From Selaginella moellendorffii (lineage: Eukaryota; Streptophyta; Lycopodiopsida; Selaginellales; Selaginellaceae), in NCBI RefSeq assembly GCF_000143415.4, contig NW_003314418.1, forward strand, positions 5,194 to 69,193: 64,000 nt of DNA, read 5' to 3'. Each line of letters begins with the position of its first letter. Positions within the stretch are counted from its first letter, which is position 1. A program made the position numbers and the translations under genes. The notes beneath the pieces are model-generated. The model was given only the letters and a program-made list of their open reading frames with translations, did not search any database and was not told where the DNA came from. Shown here piece after piece: positions 11,331 through 22,693 of this stretch.

Positions 11331-12058
11331 CGGGTGCAAAGTCCGGGCAAAAGTAGAGTGGAATTCAGTTATTCGGAATGTGCCACACCCAGGAATTCAA
11401 TCCAAAGCTCTTCTCTTCAAAGTTCTTGTGTCAGGTTTATATCCACGAAACCAGAGCTGGCACCTCCTCTTCAGAGCTCAGCTGTAGAAGATCTTGCTTA
11501 GACAGGGTGGTAACTAGAAACAAGGAATCGATTGGCACTGCTCCTCTCAACACAAAGAAGGTCCAGGATGGAATAGCAAAAGAGATGTTGAAGATATGGA
11601 AGTCACATTCCTACCCAGGTTAAGTCAGAAAGAACCAGACCATCTGACAGAGGCATTAGCTGATCGCTTGTTCTTCAACGTAGCGCATAAGAACAGTAAT
11701 CAACAGTATATAGGTGACTGTTCAGCTCCAGGCTTGGGTAGAGGTCTTTGGCGTGGAATAGGAATGTGGGAGCTTCGATCAAAGACTTATTGGATCTACA
11801 AAGAGCTAGCAAGCCATCACGTACAGCAAAGTTCTTGTTGGGATCTTGGTTTTCTTCCTCAGGGTATGATACAATGAAAAAGGTAAAGTCAGGTATTTGT
11901 TTAACGTTCGCTTGGAGCAAATCCTGCTCATCGGATGGCCTCATGACAACCCATTACAACCCAGGATGAAAACTCCACATCAAAGCTTAAGGCAGCATCA
12001 CTTGTGATCGCCTTCATCTTGCTTTACAAACTGAAGTTATGAGGTTCATGATTGGATA
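11331..12058. other. Duplicated region without a recognisable gene
   Basis: Short frames (for example around PDHLTEALADRLFFNVAHK near 11637 and the stretch to 11877) are shared with arm 2 (36120-36680) but are broken differently in the two copies. I recognise no domain. Confidence 0.4.
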
Positions 12059-12750
12059 ATGCTTGATGGTGCTGAGACTCAAATCATCTTTGTTATGGAA
12101 ACAACCCCATCACCTCAAGGTGTTGTTTTTTATCCCCATAACAGTGGTGCACTGTTTCCATGTATAGTTCCCAAGGAGGTCCCAGTTCCCAGGATGGCCT
12201 TTGGTAAAAGGATCAGGACGATACATCAGAGAGGGAAATACACTGAACTGGATCCTAAGGTTCAACTGGGAGAATGCTCTGCAATACACTAGTTTGAGGA
12301 GTACCTATATCTGATCTTATATAGGATCCGGCTCAGTTATCCTGGGAAGGTAATGAGTTCAGTGTGTCTTTTTATATGTACAGGTCTAAGCATGGGAGAG
12401 AGCTTTTGATGGATAAAATTGACACCAAGCTTATGCAGAAGTTGAAGAATCGGAAGTACATTGTAAACATGTGGAAGACACTGGTGGAAGCTAAGTAAGC
12501 TGGCTTCTTGTGCAGGACAGCATCCCTGTTGGTGATTGGCTCACAGTTCACAAAACTCTGTGTATTCTATGCAATGAAAACCCCGTGGAGATGCTTGAAC
12601 ACCTCTTCACACGCAAATTTGCAGTTGGTATTTGGCTCTTTGATCAGAGACCTAGGTCCAGAATCAGCTGGTTCATCACGAAATATGGTGACATTTTCCC
12701 CTCTGCTCCAACTATGATGAACAGTAGGTGAGGAGAGAGAAGCTAGCAAA
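12059..12750 (+). pseudogene. LINE-like fragment with RT zinc-binding (zf-RVT) motif, arm 1
   Basis: The frame at 12510-12731 reads DSIPVGDWLTVHKTLCILCNE and then MLEHLFTRKF..IW. This C-x2-C...EH-x-F...W pattern fits the reverse-transcriptase zinc-binding domain at the end of plant non-LTR elements. A preceding frame (12059-12292; TTPSPQGVVFYPHNSGALF) is well kept in the inverted copy (35898-36116) but not recognised. No RT core is nearby, so this is a 3' remnant or a domesticated piece. Confidence 0.5.
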
Positions 12751-12849
12751 GCATCCCACTAACAAAACTGCTAACTGTCTCACGTGACACAACACCTCCA
12801 GCCATCAACAGGGTCAGAAAAGAAAGAAAGGATAGGAGCAAGTGACTAC

Positions 12850-14018
12850 TTCTCCTCTTCCTCTGGAATGTCATCCAAGTCATACTCAAAATTAGGAAAC
12901 ATCTTCCTCACATCATCCTCAGCTTCCCATGTAGCATCATATGGAGAATAACCATTCCACTGAACAAGTAACTCTGTCCAAGTCTTACGACGTGTGCACG
13001 CTAGCCGTTGCTATAACACACAAGTAGGGCCAACCTTCAAACATCTATCTCTGGAATCTTGATTGCAGACTGGTCCAAGATATTACCAGAATGCAAACAC
13101 GCCTTCAACTTCCCTACATAGAAGACGGGATGAATCTTCACACCACTAGGCAAGTCTAGTTGATAGGAAAGGTCTCCAACTTGTTTGAGAATAATCCAAG
13201 GCCCATAGTACTGTGGCGACAACTTAGAACTACCTCCACCTTGAAGAGCTCAGTGAGCTTCAGACAACCGAAGGAAAACCTTGTCTCCAAGCTGAAACTG
13301 CTTGTGCTGACAATGCTCATCAGCCAACTCCTTTGCCTAGTGCACCTTAAGAGAAGCCAAGTTCATACCAACAGGGGACCGAGGTTGAAAGCCATACATT
13401 GCCATAAACAGAGCCATCTCAATAGCCAAATGGAAGGCACAGTTATGGGCAAACTCTAACAAAGGCAGGTACTTCTCCCAAATACCTTATCTCTTCAGAT
13501 GACCAACAAATGATCTCAGCATGTCTTCCAGCATCTAATTAACTCGTTTTTTTTGTCCATACTGTGGATGCTCATGCTCAGCTTTGTCTCAAGCTTCTAG
13601 AACACTGTCTACCAAAACTCCAAAGTGAATGTGGGATCCTGATCACTTACAACATCCTTAGGCAGCCCATAGAGAAATACAGCTGAGCAAGGTCAAAAGC
13701 CTTAGCATTTGTCTTCACAAGGAAGAAGTGAGCCAACATCATCACACAATCCACAACAACTCAAATAGCATTATTGCCTTGAAGTGCCTACTATGAAACT
13801 CATAGAAAATGCTATCCCACTTCTGCTAAGGTTAACTATGGTAGAGACCTTCATGCTTTTGACAATCCATTGTGACTGCCTGGCCAGTTTAGCAACTGTG
13901 CACATATTTATCAACACTTGACTTCATTCCAAGCCAAAATAAATGTGTCTCTACCAGAACACATATCCTTAGATGTCTTACATTTGGTGCAACGGACACT
14001 CTTACAGAATCCACTGTA
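12850..14018 (-). mobile_element. Chromovirus (Ty3/gypsy) remnant, arm 1
   Basis: On the minus strand: integrase zinc finger and core remnants (13500-14010). The integrase tail follows at 13037-13222 (SPQYYGPWIILKQVGDLSYQL, LPSGVKIHPVFYVGKLK), then a chromodomain-like end (VQWNGYSPYDATWEAEDD). It has many stops. The inverted copy at 33985-35346 extends further upstream, into RT. Confidence 0.75.
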
Positions 14019-14069
14019 AAAGAACATCATCTTTAGGAACCATAGCCCAATTCCTCTTGACTAGGAAAC

Positions 14070-14295
14070 TGTTAGGTGCCAACTTTGACCACATAGTCAA
14101 CATTGGTAAAAGGGAGGCTCAAGGGTATATTAAGGCATGTTAGGGTAAGGGACTTAATCTATTTTATAGTTCATAGTAGAGTTAGTGGAGCTTTTGAGGT
14201 AGCTCGGGGGTGGTTAGGTGGTGAGGAACCTCAAGAGGTGGCGTAGCATAGTTTAAGGTGACTAGATCTCTATCCTTTTGCGCCAGATTATAACA
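14070..14295 (+). repeat. 5' LTR of element D, 226 bp
   Basis: It starts TGTTAGGTGCCAACTTTGACC and ends ATTATAACA, followed after one base by TGGTATCAGAGGG (14297-14309), the standard primer-binding site for initiator tRNA-Met. It aligns along its length with 16637-16873. Confidence 0.9.
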
Positions 14296-14688
14296 TTGGT
14301 ATCAGAGGGAGGTTGGTAGCGATGGCTGTCCAAACTGAACATTGGAATCCTATTGTCGATGGTGGTGCTAATGATGGTGCCGACGGAGCTGTGGAGATTT
14401 GGAACATTTAGGATATGGTTTATGAGCTGCAATCCCTTAATTAAAATTAGCAAAAGATGCAAGATGAGATGCATGACATGATGGATATTATGTATGGGCA
14501 AGCTTGGACACTACAAGGCTGATTGTCCATAGCTAAAGAATAAGCAGCAAAGCAAAAAGAATGGCCAATTTTTTATTGATGGTAAGTTAGATACTAAAAA
14601 TTTGCACACTTTGTAGTATGAGGATGACGGGGATGACCATTCCGGTTGGAGGAAGAGGCTTTCAATTGTTGCTTGTCAACTCAACTGT

Positions 14689-16563
14689 GTGTGGAACAAG
14701 ATGGAGTTCAAGGATACTTGTGAATCAACTTTAATGCTGGAGGGCATGTTCAGTGGTGGTCCAATACGAATTTTACTAGAGAGTGGGAGCAATGACAACT
14801 TTGTTTCAGCAACGTTTGTTGCAGAGTATGGCCTGGTCACACACAAAGTTCCTCTATACACAGTGGAAGGTGCAGTTACCTCTACTCAACATTTCGATGC
14901 TTGTGTAGAGGAGCTAGAAGTGTTGGTTGGCAAAACCACACTTCTAAAAACTTTTTATCTCGTGGATATCCATCATGTGGATCTCATTCTTGGGATGCCA
15001 TGGTTGGTGAAGGTGGATCCGGAGATAAAGTGTAGTATTAAGAATGTCTCGTTGGAGTATAGCAACGTTAAATATGTGTGGTTTGGAGAGGGAGTTCAAC
15101 CTCCAATTGTTATGCTCTCCGCTATATCTTTGAAGGGGGCTTGTTGTAATGGAAAGGCACTTTTGAGTTACTTGCTGTTTGTTTATAACTTAGGAGACCA
15201 AGGCATGTGTGGGGGAGAAGTAGTAGTACAGGATGTACTCGACAAGTTTGCTGATGTTTTTCCACTTGAACTTCTTCATGGGTTGCCTCCATTACGAGAT
15301 GTGGAGCATGAGATTATGTTGGAGCCGGGGATATGGCCAATTTACCAGCATCTATTTCAGTTAAGTTATGTGGAGGAGCAAGAAGTTCAATAATAAGTCA
15401 AAAAGTTACTTGAGTTTGGATTTATTCAGCCAAGTAAGTCTCTATTTGGTGCTCCAGTCTTGCTTGTGAAGAAGAAGGATGGTTCAATACGGATGTGTAT
15501 TGACTACTGTGTCTTGAACAAGAAGACGGTGAAGGATAAAATGCTAATGCCGCATGTGGATGATATCTTAGACAAGCTTGGTGAAGCAAAAGTGTGTACC
15601 AAGATTAATATGAGGAGTGGATATCATGAGATTGCAATGGATGATGCATCTATCTCCAAGACGGCATTTAACACAAACTTCAAGCATTTTGAGTTTATAG
15701 TTATGCCGTTTAGTTTAACGAATGCACCAGCCATATTTACTCGGTTGATGACGGAGGTATTTGGGCGTTATTTTCATGAGTTTATGGAGATTTTCTTGGA
15801 TGATATTCTTGTTTTCAGCAAGAATATGGAGGAGCATAAGGTGCATTTGCGCAAGGTTTTTTCGTTACTTCGTGATATCAAACTTTATGTGAAGAAGAGC
15901 AAATGTGAGTTTGCAAAGTCGGAGGTGGAATATCTAGGCCATATTGTGACATCTAAGGATGTCAAGATGGCTGTGGTGGAGAACTGGATTACACCAACTA
16001 CAGTGGCTGAGTTATGTAGTTTCCTTAAAATAGCTAGTTACTACTGACGTTTCCAGCATAAGTTTGCGGAGGTGGCTATTCCTTTAACATGGTTGTTATG
16101 CAAGAATGTGCTATTCGAGTGGAAGAAGCCACAAGAGGAGAGTTTTGTGGTGCTGAAACAATTATTGAGTGAGACTCCAGTGCTTCGCATTGCTGATGCA
16201 TCAAAACCTTACAAGGTGACATATGATGTGAGTGGTTATGCACTGGGAGGAGTTTTCATGCAAGAGGGACAACGTATTGCATATGAGAGTCAAACTTTGA
16301 ATCTTGCAGAGCAATGTTATTCCACATATGAGCAAGAGTTACTCTCTATTGTTCATGCTTTGTGGACGTGGTGGCACTATCTTTATGGTGCAGTATTCAT
16401 AGTGTTGACAGATTGCAAACCACTTGTGTGTCTTTTCACACAAAAGGAGTTGAACACTAGACAACCTCGTTGGATAGTCAAACTCATGGAGTTTGGGGAG
16501 TTTAGTGACGGGCCCAATGCCTCCTTAATGTATATGACTGTGGAAGATAGATTAGGAGCTTGA
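14689..16563 (+). pseudogene. pol of element D (PR-RT-RNase H)
   Basis: Frame 14689-15393 contains a protease-like stretch in which the expected DSGS/DTGS active site reads ESGS. A second segment (15460-16047) holds RT: RMCIDYCVLNKKTV, SGYHEIAMDD, FSLTNAPAIF and the catalytic FLDDILVFS. A third (16072-16563) is RNase H (YDVSGYALGGV, YSTYEQELLSIVHAL, LTDCKPL). Stops near 15391 and 16045 separate the segments. A half zinc knuckle (GHYKADCP) sits at about 14508-14531. The mutated protease and the loss of integrase mean it could not move on its own. Confidence 0.85.
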
Positions 16564-16620
16564 GCAAGGTTCCCTAGAAAGGGTGATCACTAGTACAACT
16601 TGTTTTTGGCAAAAGGACTT

Positions 16621-16873
16621 TGTTGGGGGGAAGAATTGTTAGGTGTTAACTTTGACCATATGATCAATGTCAGTCAAAGGCAGACTCAAAGGTATATTAA
16701 GGCATGTTAGGGTAAAGAATTTAACCTACCCTAGAGCTCACTGTGGAGCAGTGGTGCAAAAGAGCTTTTGAGGTAACTCAAGGGTGGTTGAGTGGTGAGG
16801 AACTTCAAAAGGAGGCCTAATCTAGTTTAGGAAGATTAGATTGTTGACTTTTTGTTTGTGCTGTGTCATAACA
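16621..16873 (+). repeat. Polypurine tract and 3' LTR of element D
   Basis: The tract ttgggggg-aagaa (16623-16635) is followed by TGTTAGGTGTTAACTTTGACC at 16637. The LTR ends GTCATAACA at 16873 (237 bp). It differs from the 5' LTR at many sites, so the insertion is old. Confidence 0.9.
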
Positions 16874-17243
16874 CAATTATTGTTCATGGTATGGATGGGG
16901 ACATAACACTGGAACTTTTGCCAAATGTCAATAATATGCTAAAAAATATTCTTATGCTCTTTTGACATTTATGGATAATAGGAGTTCTATCACCAACAAA
17001 TAACAAAAGTCCTCCTATTCTCTCTCCTCCACTCTCTTTCATAACATGCAATAAAGAATTAATGGAGGATGAGTAGTTTATGTTTGTTTTTGCTAGAGTC
17101 GTAAATAGTATAAATGTGATGATCTTGGTGGACTTTGGCTTAGCAATTTCCTATATTTAGTTTTTAATTATTTGAAGTTTCATTATAGCAAGTCTCTTGT
17201 ACTTCTGTTTACTAATCATAAGTCATCAGCATAGATATTATGT
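16874..17243. other. AT-rich flank between element D and PPR pseudogene
   Basis: No gene is seen. The same flank is found inverted at about 46120-46436, showing that element D and this junction were duplicated together. In the third block copy (53690-53774) different sequence precedes the PPR gene. Confidence 0.7.
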
Positions 17244-18617
17244 ATGGAAACACTGGTTGTCTACGTGCGGTGTGGGCATTTGGAGGAATCGAGAAGGATT
17301 TTTGATGCATTGCCAGCCAAGAACATTGTGTCGTGGACGGCGCTCGCGAGTGCGTATGCCGAGAGTGGGCATCCGGGTGAGGCCAAGGCAGCGTTCAATC
17401 GAATGGCGGTGCGGGATGTAGTTTCCTCCACTGCGATGGTCAAGGCGCTGGGCGATTGCGGGCGGATTGGATCGAGCAAGGCGGTGTTTGATGCGATGCC
17501 CGAGAGGAACAGCAAGACGTGGGCGATGCTGCTGCGGGGATTTGCTCGCAGCGGAGAGATTGGGTGAGCGAGAGAGGTGCTGAATTGGATGCCCGAGACG
17601 AATGTGGTAGCGTGGACGATCCTCGTGGCGCAGCGCGGGCGAGTGGGCGATGCGACGGCCGCGTTTGATTCCATGCCCGAGAAGAACAGCATCACTCGCG
17701 TGGTGATGCTCGTCATGTTTGCGGAGAATGGATTCGTGGAGGAGGCGGAGGATGTCTTCCAGGAGATTGTCCACCGAAACGCGATCCTCTGGGGGGCGAT
17801 GCACTGCTGCTATGCCCAAAATGGGGATTTGATTCAAGCCAAGAGTTTGTTTAATAGGATGCCTCTGCACAGCATGCTTTCGTGGACGCATATGATCAAG
17901 TCATACGCGCAAAAAGGTGACGCTGATCAAGGAAAACAATTGTTTGAAGAAATGCCACTCAGAGATCTTGTTTCATGGAACTCGATAATCGCTCTTTATG
18001 CCCAGAGAGGTCGTTTCAAAGACGCTATACGAGCGTTTTCTTTGTGTTGCTGCTGGGATTCCTATTCATGGAACACAATTCTCGTGGTATACGCTTTAGA
18101 TGCAAATAATTGTGAGGCAAAGAAGACGTTTGATAGAATACCAACTTGGAATTTGGTCTCCTGGAACACGATGCTAGCAGCATATGCCCAGACCGGCCAT
18201 GCGTATTCTGCGATCCAGCTCTTTTGGGCGATGTTTCTTCACGGCTTTGATCCCGACAAGGCAGCGTTTGCCCTCGTTTTGACGGCGTGTAGCCATCTGG
18301 GGCTCGTCAAGGAAGCAGTAAGCTACTTCACGGCAATGAGCTTTGACAATGGATTGGGCCCTTCGCAAGACCACTACACCTGCATTGTTGATGCTCTAGG
18401 ACGGCTATGGCAATTGGAAGAGGCCGAGGATGTCCTGGAGAATATGCCTTTGCCAGCTGATGGAGTTGCATGGGCAACGTTTCTTACCGCGTGTAAAAAC
18501 CACGGGGAGACGAATCGAGGGATGCATGCTGCGGAATTTACGTGCCAGTCCAGCCTTGTGAGTGATGCATTGCCTTATGTGATGCTGGAGAACATCTTCA
18601 GAGCAGTTCAGACTTGA
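17244..18617 (+). pseudogene. PPR protein pseudogene (block 1)
   Basis: The frame encodes a run of PPR motifs (GHLEESRRIFDALPAKNIVSW, GHPGEAKAAFNRMAVRDVVS and more). It ends in E-domain-like sequence (LGRLWQLEEAEDVLENMPLPAD) without a DYW domain. PPR proteins bind organellar RNA; the motif order with W-ending S motifs fits the PLS class. A TGA near 17565 replaces the CGA found in the copy at 53774, and nine bases are missing near 17627, so the two halves (17244-17567 and 17577-18617) cannot form one protein. The start is also truncated: the block-3 copy has about 19 more codons at its amino end, here replaced by AT-rich flank. Confidence 0.85.
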
Positions 18618-20729
18618 TGTGTTGACCCAAACATCGATCATTGATATCCAGCCATTCCGTGAGCCACCCCATCCCCCATGGATGGAGAGCGGGACGCACA
18701 GAGGATTGAGCATAGGAGAGTCTTCATGAGGAGCATAGTCCTCTGCCTCTCACGTATGAGTCCGTGGTGTCCCATGCATCTGGAATGTTAAGTGCAGTGG
18801 GTTTGCCATAGTCAGCAATGTAAGATCCAATGCTGGTGTTGTGAATTTCAGCGGCAGCACTGCGCTCCTCCTGCTCCACATCAGTGCCATGCTAGGCGTG
18901 GTAATCCAGATTCTCAAGACCATGCCGGTGAGAGTGAGCTGTGGAAGTCTCTCATGAGCTCTTGTTGAAAGTGGGAAGTAGTGGTGTGGAAAGCTTGCGT
19001 TTGAGGCGCGGGTGGAGATGGGCTCATTGCAGTAAGGTGATAGCTCGTTCCCATTGCCTTCCTTTTGTATCCTATCTCCCTGGTTGCCTCCTGACATGCT
19101 TCATATGTTCTCCTCTCTGTGTTCCATATGGTATCCTCTCCGCTTGCGAAGCATTGCACAGCATGTTGCTGGAGCTGGGCCTCAGCCCATTCGTTGATGG
19201 CTAGCATTTACAAAGGCTTCATTGGATGTTGATACAGAGAATTAAGTTTAAAGACAATTGGCCCACTTTTATGATGGGCTTAATCTATGTTGACTGGATT
19301 GTTCTTTGCAAAGCATGTATGCAAGGCGATTTTACAAGGAAATTTATCAAATCTTCCGCAAAGTCAATGCCATAATCTGTCAAGAACCAAATCCTTGGAG
19401 AGCTTTAGGAATTAATATATGCATAATGAAGGATAGTTAAGTAATTTGATGATGAGAAGTTTGACATATGTTATCAAACATATTATCTAGCATAGCAATC
19501 AGGGATGCTCAACATCCCAAACAATTCTCCCCATTGGAAATAAGAAATATCACAAGTGCCATTTCCTACTCATCCATTCCCTTCGAAAACTTTCTTTCTA
19601 TTCTGCAGGGTGGAGTTTTATATATAATGTTGTTGTATAGAGCACTATTGCTTCTTCAATGGCAACTAGCACTTGTTCAATGTTTCATGACCAATCTATT
19701 CTCTTCTCTTCCAATATCATGGAATATAAGTATATGAAATTTTTCAAAACTAACATATTGGAGTACAATCTTAATCATTCTTAAACTCTTAGGAATACTA
19801 GACTCAACTAGAGTTATACTTCAGTTCCCAGTCTAGCATCATTCCAAATCCAGTATTGGTATTCAGATTAGAATATTGCTAGCCTTTTGAGACAAGTATA
19901 ATAGTTGTTTTGAATCATTAGGATCATCCTTTAGTGATTTTAATCTACATTGAGTTATAATTTAAATAGATTGCTACTTTGTCCTCTATGACATGCTAGA
20001 TGGAGAAAAAGTGTTTTATAAGCTTATATTTTTAATGCATCAAGTATTCTTTACAAATCAAATATTTATTTTAATAGCTTTTTTTCTGCAGGCTATTTGC
20101 AAAAGAACACCCACAAGGTGTATTACCTGTTTAGTATTTGCACACATATATTCTTTATTTTTCCACAATACCTTATCTTTTATGGCTTCAGTTAAGTTAT
20201 AGTCATTTACACCTTTGAGTATTTCTTCAATTTAAGCACTATATTTTTGGTTTGCTTAAGCAAACCAACATAGGATATACTTGGGTATTCTTGAATATTC
20301 TATAATTTAATTGTTGATATTTATTTAGAATAATTTTGTGTTTATAAATTAAAAACATTTTAATAATGGTCATCACGTTGACTACATGGCAAAAAGATGT
20401 TCTAATGTATTTTCAAAGCTTTTAAATCTGAGAAGTACTAGTTCAATGTTTGGACGTGTTTGCAGGTGTGATTTTGTGGTGACGAAGCAGGAGGTCCTCC
20501 AGACAAGCTAACTTCTCAAGTTTAACCAGCTGCCACCTCCATGCAAGGGTACTTTCCACGAGCTCGAAGGGTAGAGGGCTAGCTCTTGATTTTTTTGGTT
20601 GTTCTCTAGGCTCCAATCTGTTAGGAGTGATGCAAAGAGACTGTTATTGATCAGGCCAGGGATTTCCAACCCAAAGATATGTTTCTCATACCTGAAAAGA
20701 AATATACATATCCTCTTGTAGTTTCTCTT
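18618..20729. other. Spacer between PPR and fucosidase, duplicated in block 3
   Basis: Mostly non-coding. It aligns piecewise with 55189-56810 and 60530-61060. A minus-strand frame at 18914-19207 (MLAINEWAEAQLQQHAVQ) is not recognised and is broken in the block-3 copy. The site near 20247-20254 (ttgcttaagc) is the empty target for the Harbinger insertion seen in block 3. Confidence 0.7.
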
Positions 20730-22417
20730 CTAAATAGAAGACAAGTGCCTGAGGTTGTACATATCGAAGTACAAACCAAAGAAGCAGATCAATGGATCTC
20801 CCCGCGACGCATCAATCAGCAGTCGAACGAGCCGAGCAGCGCATTCTTGATCCTCTTCCAGTCGATCCACTTTCCTGTAACCAATGGTGCTACCGCTGCT
20901 CACCAGGTACCAGCCCAGCTCGCTGTCCCATGCCTCGACGTGATATTCCATGACCCTTTGTCCCATGTTTACTGGCTCTCGGATCTCCAGTACGTTGAAC
21001 TTTGAGACCTTGCCAAGATCAAGCTCGATCCAGCCGGTCGACTCCCCTTGCATTGGAGCCCAGAAAGTTTCCATTCGGCCCGAACGAAGAGCTGCGAACG
21101 CTGCTTGCTGTCACGGACAAGGGATTCGCTGCTAAGTTGACGCTGAAGATGGAATCTATGGCGGAGCTAAACCGCTCCAGCGTCTGGAAGTCGGATTCGT
21201 CGATCAGTCCCGACGAGTTTGGAGGGACGTTGAGCAGGAGCAAGCAGTTCCTGGCGGATGATTTGTAGAAAACGTCGAGCAGCTGCTCCAGGGATTTTGG
21301 AGCCTCGTTCCTGTGCCAAAACCAACCGGGCCTGATGGAGATATCGCACTCCGGAGGGAGCCAGTCGGTTCCAGCACTCTCTCCAGACATCAAGTACCTG
21401 TTGATGTTGCGAATTGGATCGAGTTTCACGAGAACAAAAGTTTCATGCAAGGATGGATTTTACGTACTGGCCATCGCTCCTGCCGATCGTGATGGAAGAT
21501 CTGTTCGCCATCGCCCAGCATGGTTGTCCGGCCTCGCCATACTCATTCCCAACCCATCGGATGTCAGGGCCAGCGTCGGAAAAGATGTTGGCACCGGGTT
21601 GCAGCTGATGAATCGTGTCAAACCAGAGCTCAAAATCGTAGCTCATGTTCACTGCAGTGGGTGATTTCGCACCATCCAGCCACACCTCGGAGATCGGCCC
21701 ATATCTGCACGCAAAACAAAATGCCGCGTCAAGGCATCTGCTGCTAGAGATGAAAACTACAAAAGCCCACAAGCTCGCGAGCTCCTAATGCTAAAACCGT
21801 TTGATGGGCTGGAGCAAATGCAAACATATCACACAGTGATCATGCCACCAAGAAAAATGCGTGAAGAAGAAGTAAAGAATGTCTCACTCACCCAGTAAGA
21901 AGCTCTGGGAGCTGAGCCAAGTAGAACTCGTTGTAGAGAAGAGTGTCGCCATAGCAGCTCTCGTGCAAATCCCATGGCGAGAGATAAAAGCCCACGTCCA
22001 ATCCACGCTCCCTGGCGGCGGCCACGAACTCGGCCACCACATCCCCTTCCCTCCTCGCCAAGAGCTGCTAGCCACGGAGAAATTGGTGTAGGCCGAGGGC
22101 CACAGGCAGAACCCGTCGTGGTGCTTGACCGTGAGGATCACGAGCTGCGCGCCCGCGGATTGGGCCGCGTCCATCCACTGCGACGCATTCAATCGCTCCG
22201 GGTTGAAGATGGAGGGCGATTCGTGGCCGGATCCACGCTCCGAGTCCGTGAATGTGTTGACGCCGAAGTGGAAGAACAGCGAGAGGCGGCGCGAGTGGAA
22301 CTGGAGCTGGCGCCATGAGGGAATTGGGCGGAGAGGGAGCGGTGGGGGCGAATTTAGGGCGACAGCTTTCAAGAACACTAGTATCTCGAGGAGCAAGAAA
22401 GACAGATGGAAATTCAT
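20730..22417 (-). pseudogene. FUC1-like: Alpha-L-fucosidase (GH29) pseudogene, block 1
   Basis: Plant GH29 fucosidases remove alpha-L-fucose from cell-wall and glycoprotein glycans in the apoplast. On the minus strand a hydrophobic signal peptide (MNFHLSFLLLEILVFLK) leads into LFFHFGVNTFTDSE and KHHDGFCLWPS. Exon 1 (22417-21892) ends at a GTGAGT donor. Exon 2 (21704-21468) holds EVWLDGAKS, which contains the expected nucleophile Asp, and SDAGPDIRWVG. Exon 3 (21397-20730) holds SIRPGWFWH, LLNVPPNSSGL and a discoidin-like tail (FNVLEIREPVNMGQR). Two breaks: one base is missing in a G run near 22045, and about 20 bp near 21068 are missing relative to the copy at 44815-45454. Start chosen at the ATG giving a signal peptide. 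Confidence 0.88.
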
Positions 22418-22693
22418 TGCTATAGAGAATGGAGGAGAGAGCCAATCTTATAAGCCCAGTGGAGTAGTGGAGTAGAGGAATTCTCACCAGAGAGTAAAAT
22501 CTTTGCTTCTTCCAGGGTGTCCTTGTTCTTGCAAGGCAAGATGGATTATCTTCTTCTTCTTAGCCGTGATCTCCAAGCTAGATTGGAATGTTCTTTCTCC
22601 GTCCAGGATTCTCAAGAGCTGTGGAGGTCGCGCCCGGATTCTCGCAAAGAATACCTCGCGAATCGCGAATGCGTGTGAGATCCAGCAAAGTTT
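22418..22693. promoter_or_regulatory. Divergent intergenic region, fucosidase/PPR
   Basis: 276 bp separates the fucosidase start (minus) from the PPR start (plus), so any promoters of both genes would lie here. I see no certain core promoter element. Confidence 0.3.

Larger units (their letters stand above)
723..14018 (+). repeat. Arm 1 of a ~10-kb inverted duplication (arm 2 = 34190-44015)
   Basis: Positions 733-850 and about 5640-14018 reappear in reverse-complement order at 44015-34190. The order of features is the same: the 6045-6236 segment, PPR-DYW gene, a 64-codon small frame, the unrecognised gene remnant, an integrase tail, a LINE-like fragment and a chromovirus remnant. The copies differ by scattered substitutions and indels. 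Arm 1 additionally contains the gypsy element at about 862-5596, absent from arm 2. The inner boundary is near 14018; beyond it arm 1 continues into an LTR retrotransposon and arm 2 into a longer stretch of the same chromovirus. About 20 kb separates the arms. Confidence 0.9.
14070..16873 (+). mobile_element. LTR retrotransposon D (Ty3/gypsy), internally deleted
   Basis: The element has a 5' LTR (14070-14295), a tRNA-Met primer site (14297-14309), broken gag, PR-RT-RNase H, a polypurine tract and a 3' LTR (16637-16873). At 2.8 kb it is much shorter than its relatives. Part of gag and all of the integrase are deleted: RNase H runs directly into the carboxy-terminal GPNASLMYM peptide that in the paralogue (46698-47246) ends the integrase. 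The flanking 5-mers (GAAAC and CAATT) do not match, so no target duplication is visible. The paralogous copy at 46437-52045 lies at the same place relative to the PPR gene. Confidence 0.9.

Noticed and set aside
14070-16873. Target site duplication for element D
   Set aside because: GAAAC and CAATT on the two sides do not match.
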